From NCBI RefSeq assembly GCF_002813455.1, contig NZ_PHHE01000001.1, positions 5,080,001 through 5,144,000 on the forward strand: 64,000 nucleotides of DNA, in the 5' to 3' direction. Within the stretch, counting starts at the first letter, position 1. Each line of letters opens with the position of its first letter. The position numbers and the translations under genes were made by a program. Positions 22,219-31,139 of the stretch are shown piece by piece. The notes under the pieces are model-generated. The model had not been told where the DNA came from, ran no database searches, and saw only the letters and a program-made list of their open reading frames with translations. The stretch is from Pseudomonas baetica. Its GTDB lineage: Bacteria; Pseudomonadota; Gammaproteobacteria; Pseudomonadales; Pseudomonadaceae.

Positions 22219-24859
22219 TGATCTGCTCGATGGCGGTCTGGGGGACGATACGCTTCGTGGATTAGGTGGCTGTGACACATTAATAGGTGGCCCGGGGGCC
22301 GATGCTCTGGATGGCGACGAACCAAACCTGCAATCCGGTGGAACCAACGATGACTACATTCAAGGTGATGCCGGAAATGACACGCTTTGGGGCGGTTTAG
22401 GCGCCGATACGCTTTTGGGCGGTGCTGGCGATGACTTGATATCTGGCGACTACGAGCAAACACCTGAAATCGAACATGGCGCAGATTATCTGGACGGTGG
22501 TTCAGGCAACGATACATTGCTTGGCGGCGGTGGAGACGACACATTATTTGGCGGTGAGGGTACGGACTTTCTACGCGGTGATTCAGGAAACAATGTGTTT
22601 GAAGGCGGAGCCGGTAATGATCACCTGGAGGCGTTAGATGGTGATGATATTTACTATTTCGGAGCCGGTGATGGGCTTGATGTTATAGCCGACGCCGGTG
22701 GTAGTAATGTCATGAAATTTGGAGCCGGATTTTCTGCGGAGAATCTGCAAGCGGAAATTCGTCAGATTGAAATGAGCCCGGTATTACGCCTGTCAAATAG
22801 AGCGGGTGACACCGTGCTGATAAAAAATCATCAGGCGTGGCATGGCTCAATTTTCAGTTTCAGTGATGGTTCGGTCTTGGGTTACCAGGATGTCATCAAT
22901 AAAACACTTGCTCCGGTAGTTGGGATCGTCCCGAGGGTAACGGAGGCCACGGATAACAAGGGAAAAACAGAAAACACCAGTGAATCTATGGATGTAGCTG
23001 GTATTTCGGTTCAGCCAGCCATTGATGATTCCAGCGAAGAGCATGAGGCGAATGTTGATGGTGGAATTTTTGCAGCTGGAAAATTCTTTGCCGAAGTTGA
23101 AGGGAAACGTTCGGCAAGCAGACGAGCGACAGGATTTTCTTTAAATGATCAGGGTGTCTGGGTCAGAAGTCACATCGTAACCACTGATACGGGTTACACC
23201 ACTTATACAGACCTGATTAATGAAAGTGTCGAGAGCGGAGCTTTGTCTGATCCACCGCAGTGGATGGGTTCGGTATATGGCCGTGCCGTGTATAGCGACA
23301 GGCAGACAAGCTCTACATCCCAGACTACTTTCAGAAATGTAAAGGCAGAAGGAGTAATGCCTTCTGCCGTTCATGAGCCACATTATTATCGGTCTGGTTC
23401 TGGTAGTGGATTTTCGTTTAAAACAGGGGATGTGATTGTAGAGGATAGAAAAGAATCAGGTTCGATTGAAGGCTGGTACATCTATCCGGCAGGAAGCTTC
23501 GGTTCTGGTGAAACTGTCCGTAAAGAGTTTCGATGGAATGTAACAACTGAAACGATCAAGCATAAAATCGTCCAAGGTGACCCCGCCGGCGGGCGAGTAA
23601 ATCTCGAAGTCGGGAATGTATTTCACGGTGGTGCGGGCGATGACTTGATAGTCGCTTATGCAGGCTCACCGCTTGATTATGGCACCGCGAATGACAGGTT
23701 CCCTGGCGCTGTGTTTTCGGCTGGAGCAGGCAACGATACGTTGCTCGGATCGGAAGGTGCCGATTATTTAATCAGCGGTTCAGGGATTGATTGGCTTTAC
23801 GGTGAAAATGGCGCCGATACCTACAGGGTGCAGAAGCATGCTGGAGCGACGACCATAATCGCGGATGTGCTGACTCCTGTTTTTCTTCGCCCTGAGTTGG
23901 GAGTCGCAGGATGGAGAGACGAGTTTGGGGTGGCCGATCAAGATACCGTTATTCTTCCAGATGAAGCGAAGCGTGAGGGGCTGCAATTAAGTTGGGGGGC
24001 TGCGTTGCTTGAAACAGTCAATATCGAATTGGCTCCCGATCCGCCCCGTGAGGCCTATCGCCATCCACCTCGGGTGCACATGCTGTATTCGACACTTGAT
24101 ATCAAATGGGGTGGTACTCAGAAAGTTCGCATTGCTTTACCAAATGCGGGAGATATCGAAGGTTCCGGCATTGAAGTTATAAAGTTTTCCGATGGAACGA
24201 GCGTCAGTCTGAAGGAACTTTTGGAGGCGAGTCAGCTAGGTCCTGCTCCGGGCACCTATCACAATGGCGTTCTTGTTGATAATACGGTTAGTTTCAAATC
24301 TATTCGAGATGGGGGAATCCTGCCGCTTGTAGGTAGTCACGGTAATGACACTTTAAGCGGATCAGGTGAAATCAGAGGTATGCGGGGAGACGATCTACTC
24401 TCTGGTAGTGTCGGCAATGATGTGCTTTCGGGGGGCGCAGGTAATGACACATTATCCGGTGGCGCTGGCGATGACATTTATAAATATGATGGTCTCGGCA
24501 GGGACGTGATTGATAACACTGGGGGTGGGTTTGATGGGATCGATTTTTCAGCGGTTGGTCTTTCGATTGAACATTTGAGGTTTCACCGCGAGCGGGATGA
24601 TCTTGTCATCGTGGTGAGTTATGGGATGGCTCCAAAAATTCGAGTCGTCAATCATTTTTCCGGAAATGAAGCGGCTGTTGGTTTTATAAGAGTTCTAGGT
24701 GAAGCTAATTCAACTCAAGACTACACAGCGGCTCAACTTGCTGAACGTCTGGATCCTCGCCCTCCGCTACGAGATGTGGAAGATATTTTGATAAAAGAAA
24801 ACGAGGAGTCATCACTCGCACTGACAGAAATAATAAAGTTTTACGAGTTGAATATTTAA
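22175..24859 (+). CDS. RTX-like giant protein, C-terminal fragment (frame 3 of 3)
   Basis: The first ATG in this frame after the break is at 22175, giving 894 aa; upstream in-frame sequence is shadow. More GGxGxDxLx blocks (GDDLLDGGLGDDTLRGLGG) run to about residue 170, then HCBP-type domains, a ~200-residue unknown region (SQTTFRNVKAEGVMPSAVHE) and a final RTX block (GNDVLSGGAGNDTLSGGAGD). An HCBP-related module ends in IRVVNHFSG. The C-terminus is short and may carry the type I secretion signal. A single ribosome would need two frame corrections to make the whole protein, so the gene is probably a pseudogene unless the sequence has errors. Confidence 0.65.
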   Translation: MVGDYHDHPIRYHGDDLLDGGLGDDTLRGLGGCDTLIGGPGADALDGDEPNLQSGGTNDDYIQGDAGNDTLWGGLGADTLLGGAGDDLISGDYEQTPEIEHGADYLDGGSGNDTLLGGGGDDTLFGGEGTDFLRGDSGNNVFEGGAGNDHLEALDGDDIYYFGAGDGLDVIADAGGSNVMKFGAGFSAENLQAEIRQIEMSPVLRLSNRAGDTVLIKNHQAWHGSIFSFSDGSVLGYQDVINKTLAPVVGIVPRVTEATDNKGKTENTSESMDVAGISVQPAIDDSSEEHEANVDGGIFAAGKFFAEVEGKRSASRRATGFSLNDQGVWVRSHIVTTDTGYTTYTDLINESVESGALSDPPQWMGSVYGRAVYSDRQTSSTSQTTFRNVKAEGVMPSAVHEPHYYRSGSGSGFSFKTGDVIVEDRKESGSIEGWYIYPAGSFGSGETVRKEFRWNVTTETIKHKIVQGDPAGGRVNLEVGNVFHGGAGDDLIVAYAGSPLDYGTANDRFPGAVFSAGAGNDTLLGSEGADYLISGSGIDWLYGENGADTYRVQKHAGATTIIADVLTPVFLRPELGVAGWRDEFGVADQDTVILPDEAKREGLQLSWGAALLETVNIELAPDPPREAYRHPPRVHMLYSTLDIKWGGTQKVRIALPNAGDIEGSGIEVIKFSDGTSVSLKELLEASQLGPAPGTYHNGVLVDNTVSFKSIRDGGILPLVGSHGNDTLSGSGEIRGMRGDDLLSGSVGNDVLSGGAGNDTLSGGAGDDIYKYDGLGRDVIDNTGGGFDGIDFSAVGLSIEHLRFHRERDDLVIVVSYGMAPKIRVVNHFSGNEAAVGFIRVLGEANSTQDYTAAQLAERLDPRPPLRDVEDILIKENEESSLALTEIIKFYELNI

Positions 24860-24882
24860 CCCTGTTAACGTCAGTCAGACTC

Positions 24883-24920
24883 TGCCCGCGATAGTGCTAA
24901 ATAGGCAACTATCGCGGGCA
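24883..24920. terminator. Hairpin between convergent RTX-like and ECH genes
   Basis: TGCCCGCGATAGT (24883-24895) and its perfect complement (24908-24920) form a 13-bp stem with a 12-base loop, between convergent genes ending at 24859 and 24930. There is no T-run, so it may be a bidirectional terminator or a REP-like palindrome. Confidence 0.55.
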
Positions 24921-24929
24921 ATCTGCGAT

Positions 24930-26042
24930 TCAATACTGCGTCAGATCCGCCAACGGATGCCGCCCCTCCCAAACCTTGTGAAAATGCGCCTCGACCACCG
25001 CATCCGGCACACTGCCGACGTCCGGCCAGTGCCAGTGCGGCTTCTGATCCTTGTCGATCAAGCGCGCCCGGACCCCTTCGCTGAACTCCGGATGCCGGCA
25101 GCAGTTGAGGCTCAGGGTGTACTCCATCTGAAAAACTTCGGCGAGGGACATGTGCCGCGCGCGGATGATCTGTTCCCAGACCAGATGAGCGGTCAGCGGT
25201 GAACCTTCGCTCAGCGTCTTGGCCGCTCGGGCGATGAGCGGATCGCTGCTGTCACGCTGCAGACTGATGGCTTTCCAGGCGCAAGCCACATCGCTGACGT
25301 CGAGCAGTTCGTCGATTTGCTGACGACGCGGTAACCACTGCGCTTCGGGCAGTTGCGCCACGGCTTCCTGCTGCAACGCCTTGAGCAGGCTGTTGAGCTG
25401 CATCGGCGTCTGTTCCTGCCAGTTCAGTTGCAGCAGGCCTTCGATCAGTTCCGGTTGCTGTTCGTCGAGCAGGAAACGGTCGGCCAGATCCAGATCAATC
25501 GCATCACGCCCGTTGATGTGCGCGCCAGTCAGTCCGAGGAACAACCCCAATTTGCCCGGCAGGCGTGACAGGAACCAACTGGCGCCAACGTCCGGATACA
25601 GGCCGATGGTGATTTCCGGCATCGCCAAACGGCTGCTCGGCGTGACGATCCGCGTGCTCGCGCCTTGCAACAGTCCCATGCCGCCGCCCAGCACGTAACC
25701 GTGACCCCAGCAGATCAACGGTTTCGGGTAGGTGTGCAGGCTGTAATCCAGGCGATATTCCGCAGCGAAAAACTGTGCGGCCAGTGGCGGTACTTCGCCG
25801 GGATGGGCGCGACAGGCTTCCACCAGGCTGCGCACTTCACCGCCGGCGCAGAAAGCTTTGGCGCCATTGCCGCGCAGTAAGACGCAGACGATCTGGGGAT
25901 CTTTGGCCCAGGCGTTCAACTTGTCGCTCAGCGCATTGATCATCGGCAAGGACAGCGCGTTGAGCGATTTTTCAGCGTCCAGGCTGGCGATACCGAGGCG
26001 GGCGCCGTCGGTGCCGGTGAGTTCTTCGAAGTGCAGATTCAT
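24930..26042 (-). CDS. Enoyl-CoA hydratase/isomerase family, HIBYL-CoA hydrolase-like
   Basis: The 370-aa protein is a crotonase-fold enzyme of the ECH_2 type, longer than ordinary enoyl-CoA hydratases (~260 aa). Visible blocks are LRGNGAKAFCAGGEVRSL (about 56-73), the oxyanion-hole GHGYVLGGGMGLLQG and MPEITIGLYPDVGASWFLSR with the catalytic Glu. This pattern is typical of 3-hydroxyisobutyryl-CoA hydrolase, which releases 3-hydroxyisobutyrate in valine degradation. No other valine genes are adjacent. The crotonase fold is certain; the precise substrate is inferred from length and motif. Confidence 0.85.
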   Translation of the reverse strand: MNLHFEELTGTDGARLGIASLDAEKSLNALSLPMINALSDKLNAWAKDPQIVCVLLRGNGAKAFCAGGEVRSLVEACRAHPGEVPPLAAQFFAAEYRLDYSLHTYPKPLICWGHGYVLGGGMGLLQGASTRIVTPSSRLAMPEITIGLYPDVGASWFLSRLPGKLGLFLGLTGAHINGRDAIDLDLADRFLLDEQQPELIEGLLQLNWQEQTPMQLNSLLKALQQEAVAQLPEAQWLPRRQQIDELLDVSDVACAWKAISLQRDSSDPLIARAAKTLSEGSPLTAHLVWEQIIRARHMSLAEVFQMEYTLSLNCCRHPEFSEGVRARLIDKDQKPHWHWPDVGSVPDAVVEAHFHKVWEGRHPLADLTQY

Positions 26043-26174
26043 CGTGACCTCGATCGGGAATTTGAACGATCAGTATGATCGCTGTGTGGGAAAGTGCCGG
26101 ATCTGCGTCAGATCAATTGACAAGCGTGGTCGGCTTTCCTAGGGTTCGCCCCATTGTTTTTGCCGGGTATGACC

Positions 26175-26867
26175 ATGACTGCTGACGACCGTATCAAACT
26201 CGAACCGAGCTGGAAGGAGGCACTGCGTGCTGAATTCGACCAGCCCTACATGGCAGAGTTGCGCAATTTTCTGCAGCAGGAGCGGGCGGCCGGCAAGGAG
26301 ATCTATCCGCCGGGGCCGCTGATTTTCAATGCGCTGAATTCGACGCCGCTGGATAAAGTCAAAGTGGTGATCCTCGGCCAGGACCCGTATCACGGCCCGG
26401 GCCAGGCCCATGGCTTGTGCTTCTCGGTGCAACCGGGCGTGCCGGCGCCGCCGTCGCTGGTCAACATCTATAAAGAGTTGAAACGCGATCTGAACATCGA
26501 CATCCCCAATCACGGTTACTTGCAGAGTTGGGCCGATCAGGGCGTGTTGATGCTCAACACTACCATGACGGTGGAACGCGCCAACGCCAATGCGCACAAG
26601 GACAAAGGCTGGCAGTTCTTTACTGACCGGATCATTGAACTGGTCAGCGAACAGCAGCCGCATCTGGTGTTTATGCTGTGGGGCGCCCATGCGCAGAGCA
26701 AACAGAAGTTGATCGATGCGACCAAGCACCTGGTGCTGACATCGGTGCATCCGTCACCGTTGTCGGCGTATCGCGGCTTTCTCGGTTGCGGGCACTTCAG
26801 CCGGACCAACAAGTTTCTTGAGCAGAATGGCGAGACACTGATCGAGTGGCGTTTGCCGCCGGTTTGA
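26175..26867 (+). CDS. ung: Uracil-DNA glycosylase
   Basis: The 230-aa protein (start ATG at 26175; an ATG at 26169 in the same frame is also possible) has the family-1 UDG signatures: [18 protein letters not shown] with the catalytic Asp, [10 protein letters not shown], and the DNA-intercalation loop [10 protein letters not shown] with the conserved His. It excises uracil from DNA to start base excision repair. It is divergent from the ECH gene and is followed by a REPIN that may act as terminator. Confidence 0.96.
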   Translation: MTADDRIKLEPSWKEALRAEFDQPYMAELRNFLQQERAAGKEIYPPGPLIFNALNSTPLDKVKVVILGQDPYHGPGQAHGLCFSVQPGVPAPPSLVNIYKELKRDLNIDIPNHGYLQSWADQGVLMLNTTMTVERANANAHKDKGWQFFTDRIIELVSEQQPHLVFMLWGAHAQSKQKLIDATKHLVLTSVHPSPLSAYRGFLGCGHFSRTNKFLEQNGETLIEWRLPPV

Positions 26868-26888
26868 TGGCTTGACCGGGTTGGCCCC

Positions 26889-26982
26889 TTCGCGAGCAAG
26901 CCCGCTCCCACAAAGGATGTGTGGTGTTCACATAATGTGTGGCAACCACAGAGCCCATGTGGGAGCGGGCTTGCTCGCGAAG
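26889..26982. repeat. REPIN after ung
   Basis: TTCGCGAGCAAGCCCGCTCC (26889 onward) and its complement ending at 26982 flank a ~45-base spacer between the convergent ung and AbrB-like genes. It belongs to the AAGCCCGCTCCCACA REP family. Confidence 0.9.
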
Positions 26983-27005
26983 CAGGCAACTCGGTCTGTC
27001 AGTTG

Positions 27006-28037
27006 TTACTCGGGATTACGATTCCAGTACTTGAACAGCGGCTCCGCCAGAAACAGCACAAACAACAGCCGCATCACCTGCATCGCCGTCACCAGTGGCA
27101 CCGACAGTTGTAGCGTCTCCGCCGTCAGGCTCATCTCGGCAATACCACCGGGCATCATGCCCAAGGTCAGCGAGCGCAGATCCAGATGGGTCAGCGCACT
27201 CAAACCCAACGCCGCGAATGTCGCTATCAACATGGTCAGCACCGTGCCAATCAGTGTGCGGCCCATGAACGATGGCGCACGCCGGAAGAACTGTCGGTTG
27301 AAGTGGCAGCCTAGGCCGCTGCCGATCAGCCACTGGCCAATCTGACTGCCGCCATTGGGCAAACCGATGTGCAGATCCCAGCCGATGCTCACTGCCGCAC
27401 TTACCAGCAACGGCCCGAACAGCCACGGATTGGGTTGCCGCAGCCGCTCCCAGATCCACGCCGCCAAGGCACCCGCCGGAAACAGAATTGCCAGCCAGCG
27501 CCAATCGACGCTGCCGGCATGAGAAATCGGCGTGCCGTCGCCAAGCAGATATTTGAACGCCGCCGGCACACACAAAACCACCACCAACACCCGCAGACTC
27601 TGCCCCGCCGCAACATGGCTGAGCATCGCGCCATTGCGCGCGCCGAGGTTGACCATCTCTCCGGAACCACCGGGCATGCTGGAGAAAAACGCGGTGGCGC
27701 GATCCTCACCCGTGCGGCGCATCAACCACACGCCCACCACCGCCGACAGGCTGGTGACCAGTGCGCCAAAAAAGATCAAACCGAAATGACTCAGCACCTG
27801 CTCCATCACCACCGGGGTGAAGTGCAGGCCGATGCCGATCCCGACAATCCACTGGCCGCATTTGCGCCCGCCAGGGATTTCCGTGAGTTGCCACGGGGTC
27901 AGGCAGCGCACCAGGATGATCGCCAGCAACGAGCCGACCATCCACGGCAGCGGCCAGCCGATCTGGCTGGCGACAAAGCCGCCAAGCAGACCGACCAGCG
28001 GGGTTCCCCACCAGGTTTTGAAGGACCGATCAGACAT
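27006..28037 (-). CDS. AbrB-family membrane protein
   Basis: The 343-aa protein from the ATG at 28037 has about ten hydrophobic segments and two repeated halves with Gly-rich signatures (GGFVASQIGWPLPWMVGSLL, SMPGGSGEMVNLG in the first; LIGSGLGCHF and MMPGGIAEMSL in the second), the pattern of the AbrB duplication family, often called ammonia monooxygenase-like transporters. The substrate is unknown. Its ATG overlaps the tctA stop by 8 bases (ATGTCTGA), so it is coupled to the tricarboxylate uptake operon and may aid transport. Confidence 0.85.
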   Translation of the reverse strand: MSDRSFKTWWGTPLVGLLGGFVASQIGWPLPWMVGSLLAIILVRCLTPWQLTEIPGGRKCGQWIVGIGIGLHFTPVVMEQVLSHFGLIFFGALVTSLSAVVGVWLMRRTGEDRATAFFSSMPGGSGEMVNLGARNGAMLSHVAAGQSLRVLVVVLCVPAAFKYLLGDGTPISHAGSVDWRWLAILFPAGALAAWIWERLRQPNPWLFGPLLVSAAVSIGWDLHIGLPNGGSQIGQWLIGSGLGCHFNRQFFRRAPSFMGRTLIGTVLTMLIATFAALGLSALTHLDLRSLTLGMMPGGIAEMSLTAETLQLSVPLVTAMQVMRLLFVLFLAEPLFKYWNRNPE

Positions 28038-29544
28038 CGGCAACGGCGCGACGGGCGACCGAGCGTTTGCGCCAGATACGCAGCAGCGGCATGAACAGCA
28101 TGATCGCCGTCAGCACCCAGACACCGAAGGTGATCGGGCTCGACCAGAGGATCTCCAGCGCACCGTTGGAAATCGACAGCGCACGACGCAGGTTCTGCTC
28201 CATCAAACCGCCGAGGATGAAACCCAGCAGCACTGGCGACAACGGGAAGTCGAGCTTGCGCAGGATGTAGCCGAAGATGCCGATGCCGACCATCAGGAAC
28301 AGGTCGAACGTGGTGGCGTGCACCGCGTAGACGCCAATCCCGGTGATGATCGCGATCACGGGTACCAGTGCCCAGTTCGGCACGGCGAGGATGCGGGTGA
28401 AGATGCGGATCATCGGGATGTTGAGGATCACCAGCATGATGTTGGCGATGAACAACGAGGCGATCAGGCCCCAGACGATGTCCGGTTGTTGTTGGAACAG
28501 CAGCGGCCCCGGGGTGATGTTGTACAGCGACAAGGCGCCGATCATCACCGCCGTGGTGCCCGAACCCGGAACGCCCAGCGTCAGCATCGGCACCAGTGCG
28601 CCACAGGCCGAAGCACCGATGGCGGTTTCCGGAGCAGCAAGACCACGGGCGTCGCCCTCACCGAATTTGCCACTGGCACCGGCGATGCGTTTTTCGGTCA
28701 TGTAGGCCACGGCGCTGGCCAGCGTCGCGCCGGCACCCGGCAGCACGCCCATGATGAAACCGAGCAGGCCGCAACGGATGTTCACCACGAACACCGACGA
28801 TGCTTCCTTGAAGTTGAACATCATCCGCCCGGTGGCTTTCACCGCTTCCTGACCGCGATGGGTTTTCTCCAGCAGCAACAGGATTTCGCTGATCGAGAAC
28901 AGACCCAGCACCAGCACCACGAATTGAATGCCGTCAGTCAGGTGAATGTTGTCGCCAGTGAAGCGGTACACGCCGCTGTTGGCGTCGATGCCGACGCTCG
29001 ACAGGAACAGACCGATTAGCGCCGCAATAAACGTCTTCAACGGTCGGTCACCGGCCATGCCGCCCAGGCAGACAATCGCAAACACCATCAACACGAAGTA
29101 TTCCGCCGGGCCGAAGGCAATCGCCCATTTAGCCAGCAGCGGGGCGAACAGCACCATGCCACAAGTGGCGATGAATGCGCCGATGAACGAGCTCCATGCC
29201 GACAGCGACAACGCCACACCGGCCAAGCCTTTGCGGGCCATCGGATAGCCGTCGAGGGTGGTCATTACGGTGGACGCTTCGCCCGGAATGTTCAGCAGAA
29301 TCGAACTGATCCGACCGCCGTATTCGCAACCCAGATACACCGCTGCCAGCAGGATCAGTGCCGACTCCGGTGGCAGACCCAGGGCAAACGCGATCGGGAT
29401 CAACAGTGCCACGCCGTTGATCGGGCCAAGGCCCGGCAACAGGCCGACGACGGTGCCGATCAGGGTGCCGCACAGCGCGGTCACGAGGTTATAGGGACTC
29501 AGCGCGACGCCGAAACCCTGACCCAAATAGCCAAGCGTATCCAT
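28030..29544 (-). CDS. tctA: Tripartite tricarboxylate transporter large membrane subunit
   Basis: The 504-aa protein has about twelve membrane helices with the TctA signatures GTVVGLLPGLGPINGVALLIP (about residues 30-50) and GVLPGAGATLASAVAYMTEKR. It is the proton or sodium-coupled channel that works with periplasmic TctC and small subunit TctB to import citrate or similar tricarboxylates. The order on this strand is porin-tctC-tctB-tctA-abrB, with a 1-base gap to tctB. The divergent tctDE genes beyond the porin complete the regulon. Confidence 0.95.
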   Translation of the reverse strand: MDTLGYLGQGFGVALSPYNLVTALCGTLIGTVVGLLPGLGPINGVALLIPIAFALGLPPESALILLAAVYLGCEYGGRISSILLNIPGEASTVMTTLDGYPMARKGLAGVALSLSAWSSFIGAFIATCGMVLFAPLLAKWAIAFGPAEYFVLMVFAIVCLGGMAGDRPLKTFIAALIGLFLSSVGIDANSGVYRFTGDNIHLTDGIQFVVLVLGLFSISEILLLLEKTHRGQEAVKATGRMMFNFKEASSVFVVNIRCGLLGFIMGVLPGAGATLASAVAYMTEKRIAGASGKFGEGDARGLAAPETAIGASACGALVPMLTLGVPGSGTTAVMIGALSLYNITPGPLLFQQQPDIVWGLIASLFIANIMLVILNIPMIRIFTRILAVPNWALVPVIAIITGIGVYAVHATTFDLFLMVGIGIFGYILRKLDFPLSPVLLGFILGGLMEQNLRRALSISNGALEILWSSPITFGVWVLTAIMLFMPLLRIWRKRSVARRAVADV

Positions 29545-29545
29545 A

Positions 29546-30004
29546 TCAGTTCTCCAGAACGTCGAGGAGGCCGAGGGGCAGCGGAACGTCCATCAGACGG
29601 TCGAACAGCAGGTACAGACCGATCGCCATCAGCGTGGTGACCACGATGCTTGGCATCCAGCGACCGCCATACAGGCGCGCCATCGGAATACCGATCAGGA
29701 TGCTGCTGAGGATGAAACCCAACGGTTCGAAGAGACCGGCGAACACCAGCAACAGCGCGACGCAAATGCCGATCTTGGTCAGGGTTTCGCGATCCAGTGG
29801 CGGCTCGTCTTCACTGTGTTTGATCGGGGCCGGGCGGAACACCATGTACAGCAGCGCCGCGCCCATCAGGCCGAGCATCAGCAGGGGAAAGGCTCGCGGG
29901 CCCACCGGTTCGTAGGAAAAAGCCGCTTGATACGGCCACGCCATCAGGGCCAGGCCGGCACAGGCCAGCAACAGTATCGAGGCGAAAATGCGTTGAATAA
30001 GCAT
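29546..30004 (-). CDS. tctB: Tripartite tricarboxylate transporter small membrane subunit
   Basis: The 152-aa protein has four hydrophobic segments (ASILLLACAGLALMAWPYQ, AFPLLMLGLMGAALLYM, IGICVALLLVFAGLF and a C-terminal IVVTTLMAIGLYLLF) in the TctB arrangement, with the hydrophilic loop between the second and third. It is the auxiliary membrane subunit between TctC and TctA. It lies 1 base before tctA and 56 bases after tctC. Confidence 0.92.
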   Translation of the reverse strand: MLIQRIFASILLLACAGLALMAWPYQAAFSYEPVGPRAFPLLMLGLMGAALLYMVFRPAPIKHSEDEPPLDRETLTKIGICVALLLVFAGLFEPLGFILSSILIGIPMARLYGGRWMPSIVVTTLMAIGLYLLFDRLMDVPLPLGLLDVLEN

Positions 30005-30060
30005 GGGAGCTCCTGTGCCGCGTCCCCGTCATAGGGAACGCAGCCGCTAGACAGAGGCGA

Positions 30061-31038
30061 TCACTGGATCAGGCCGAACTCTTTGGCCAGCACTTTGTAG
30101 TCGGCGACCTGCTTCTTCACGTAGGTGTCGAGTTCCGCGCCGGTCATGGCGAACGGGAACAGTTCACGCTGATCGCGCAGCTTGGCGAACTCGTTGGAGG
30201 CCAGCAGTTTGTCGAACGCGTCTTTCCACCAGGCGTAGTCTTCGTCGCTGACTTTTGGCCCCAGGTAGAAGCCACGCACCACAGGCCAGACGATGTCGTA
30301 GCCTTGTTCCTTGGCGGTCGGGATGTCTTTCATTTCCGGCTCGTCGAGACGCTTCTCGGAGAACACCGCGAGCAGACGCATGTCACCGCTCTGGATGTGC
30401 GGCATGGAGTCGGAGATGTCGGTGCTACCGACCTGAATGTGCCCGCCGAGCAGCGCGGTGGCAATTTCGCCGCCACCTTCGAGGGCAACGTAACGCAGGT
30501 CACGCGGGTTGATCCCGGCAGCCTTGGCGATCAGCGCGGTCTGCATCCAGTCCTGACTGCCGACGGTGCCGCCGGAACCAATCACCACGGAGCCTGGATC
30601 TTTCTTCAGCGCCTGCACGAGATCGTCGAGGGTCTTGTAGGGCGAATCGCTTTTCACGGCGATGGCACCGTAGCTGGTGCCGACCGCTGCCAACCAACGC
30701 ACGTTGGTCTCATCGAAACGACCGAACTTGCCTTGGGCCAGGTTCAGCAGCGAACCGCTGGACCACGCCACCAGCGTGCCGGCGTCGGCCGGCCGTTGCG
30801 CAACCACGGCGTTGTACGCCACCGCGCCGACACCGCCGGGCATGTAGGTGACGCGCATCGGTTTGCTCAGCAGTTTTTCGTTGACCAGCGCGCTCTGCGC
30901 CAGTTTGCAGGTCAGGTCAAAACCACCGCCGGGGGAGGCCGGGGCGATGCATTCCGGGCGTTTCGGTTCGGCCATGAGTTGGCCGGCAAACAGCATGACG
31001 CCAGCGGCTAGAGCAACTTTACGCAGTGACAAATTCAT
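30061..31038 (-). CDS. tctC: Tricarboxylate-binding periplasmic protein
   Basis: Starting at the ATG at 31038, preceded by GGAGAAA, the 325-aa protein has a signal peptide (about 1-24, VALAAGVMLFAGQLMA), then PERPECIAPASPGGGFDLTC-like Bug/TctC ligand-binding features (the PASPGGGFD loop and YMPGGVGAVAYN). It binds citrate or cis-aconitate in the periplasm and delivers it to TctBA. It is the first transport gene after the porin. A single REP lies in its upstream gap. Confidence 0.94.
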   Translation of the reverse strand: MNLSLRKVALAAGVMLFAGQLMAEPKRPECIAPASPGGGFDLTCKLAQSALVNEKLLSKPMRVTYMPGGVGAVAYNAVVAQRPADAGTLVAWSSGSLLNLAQGKFGRFDETNVRWLAAVGTSYGAIAVKSDSPYKTLDDLVQALKKDPGSVVIGSGGTVGSQDWMQTALIAKAAGINPRDLRYVALEGGGEIATALLGGHIQVGSTDISDSMPHIQSGDMRLLAVFSEKRLDEPEMKDIPTAKEQGYDIVWPVVRGFYLGPKVSDEDYAWWKDAFDKLLASNEFAKLRDQRELFPFAMTGAELDTYVKKQVADYKVLAKEFGLIQ

Positions 31039-31072
31039 TGGTTTCTCCACGGTCTTGTTGTTGTAAGGGCTT

Positions 31073-31116
31073 CATGTAGGAGCTGCCGCAGGCTGCGATC
31101 TTTTGATCTTTTGATC
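31073..31116. repeat. Single REP element in the porin-tctC gap
   Basis: TGTAGGAGCTGCCGCAGGCT starts at about 31076 and continues through GCGATCTTTTGATC. It is one arm of the same REP family that forms full REPINs at 59896 and 61844. Only one arm is present here, with a TTTTGATC tandem duplication next to it. Confidence 0.75.
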
Positions 31117-31139
31117 ACAGCGCCCGGCGTTTCAATCAA

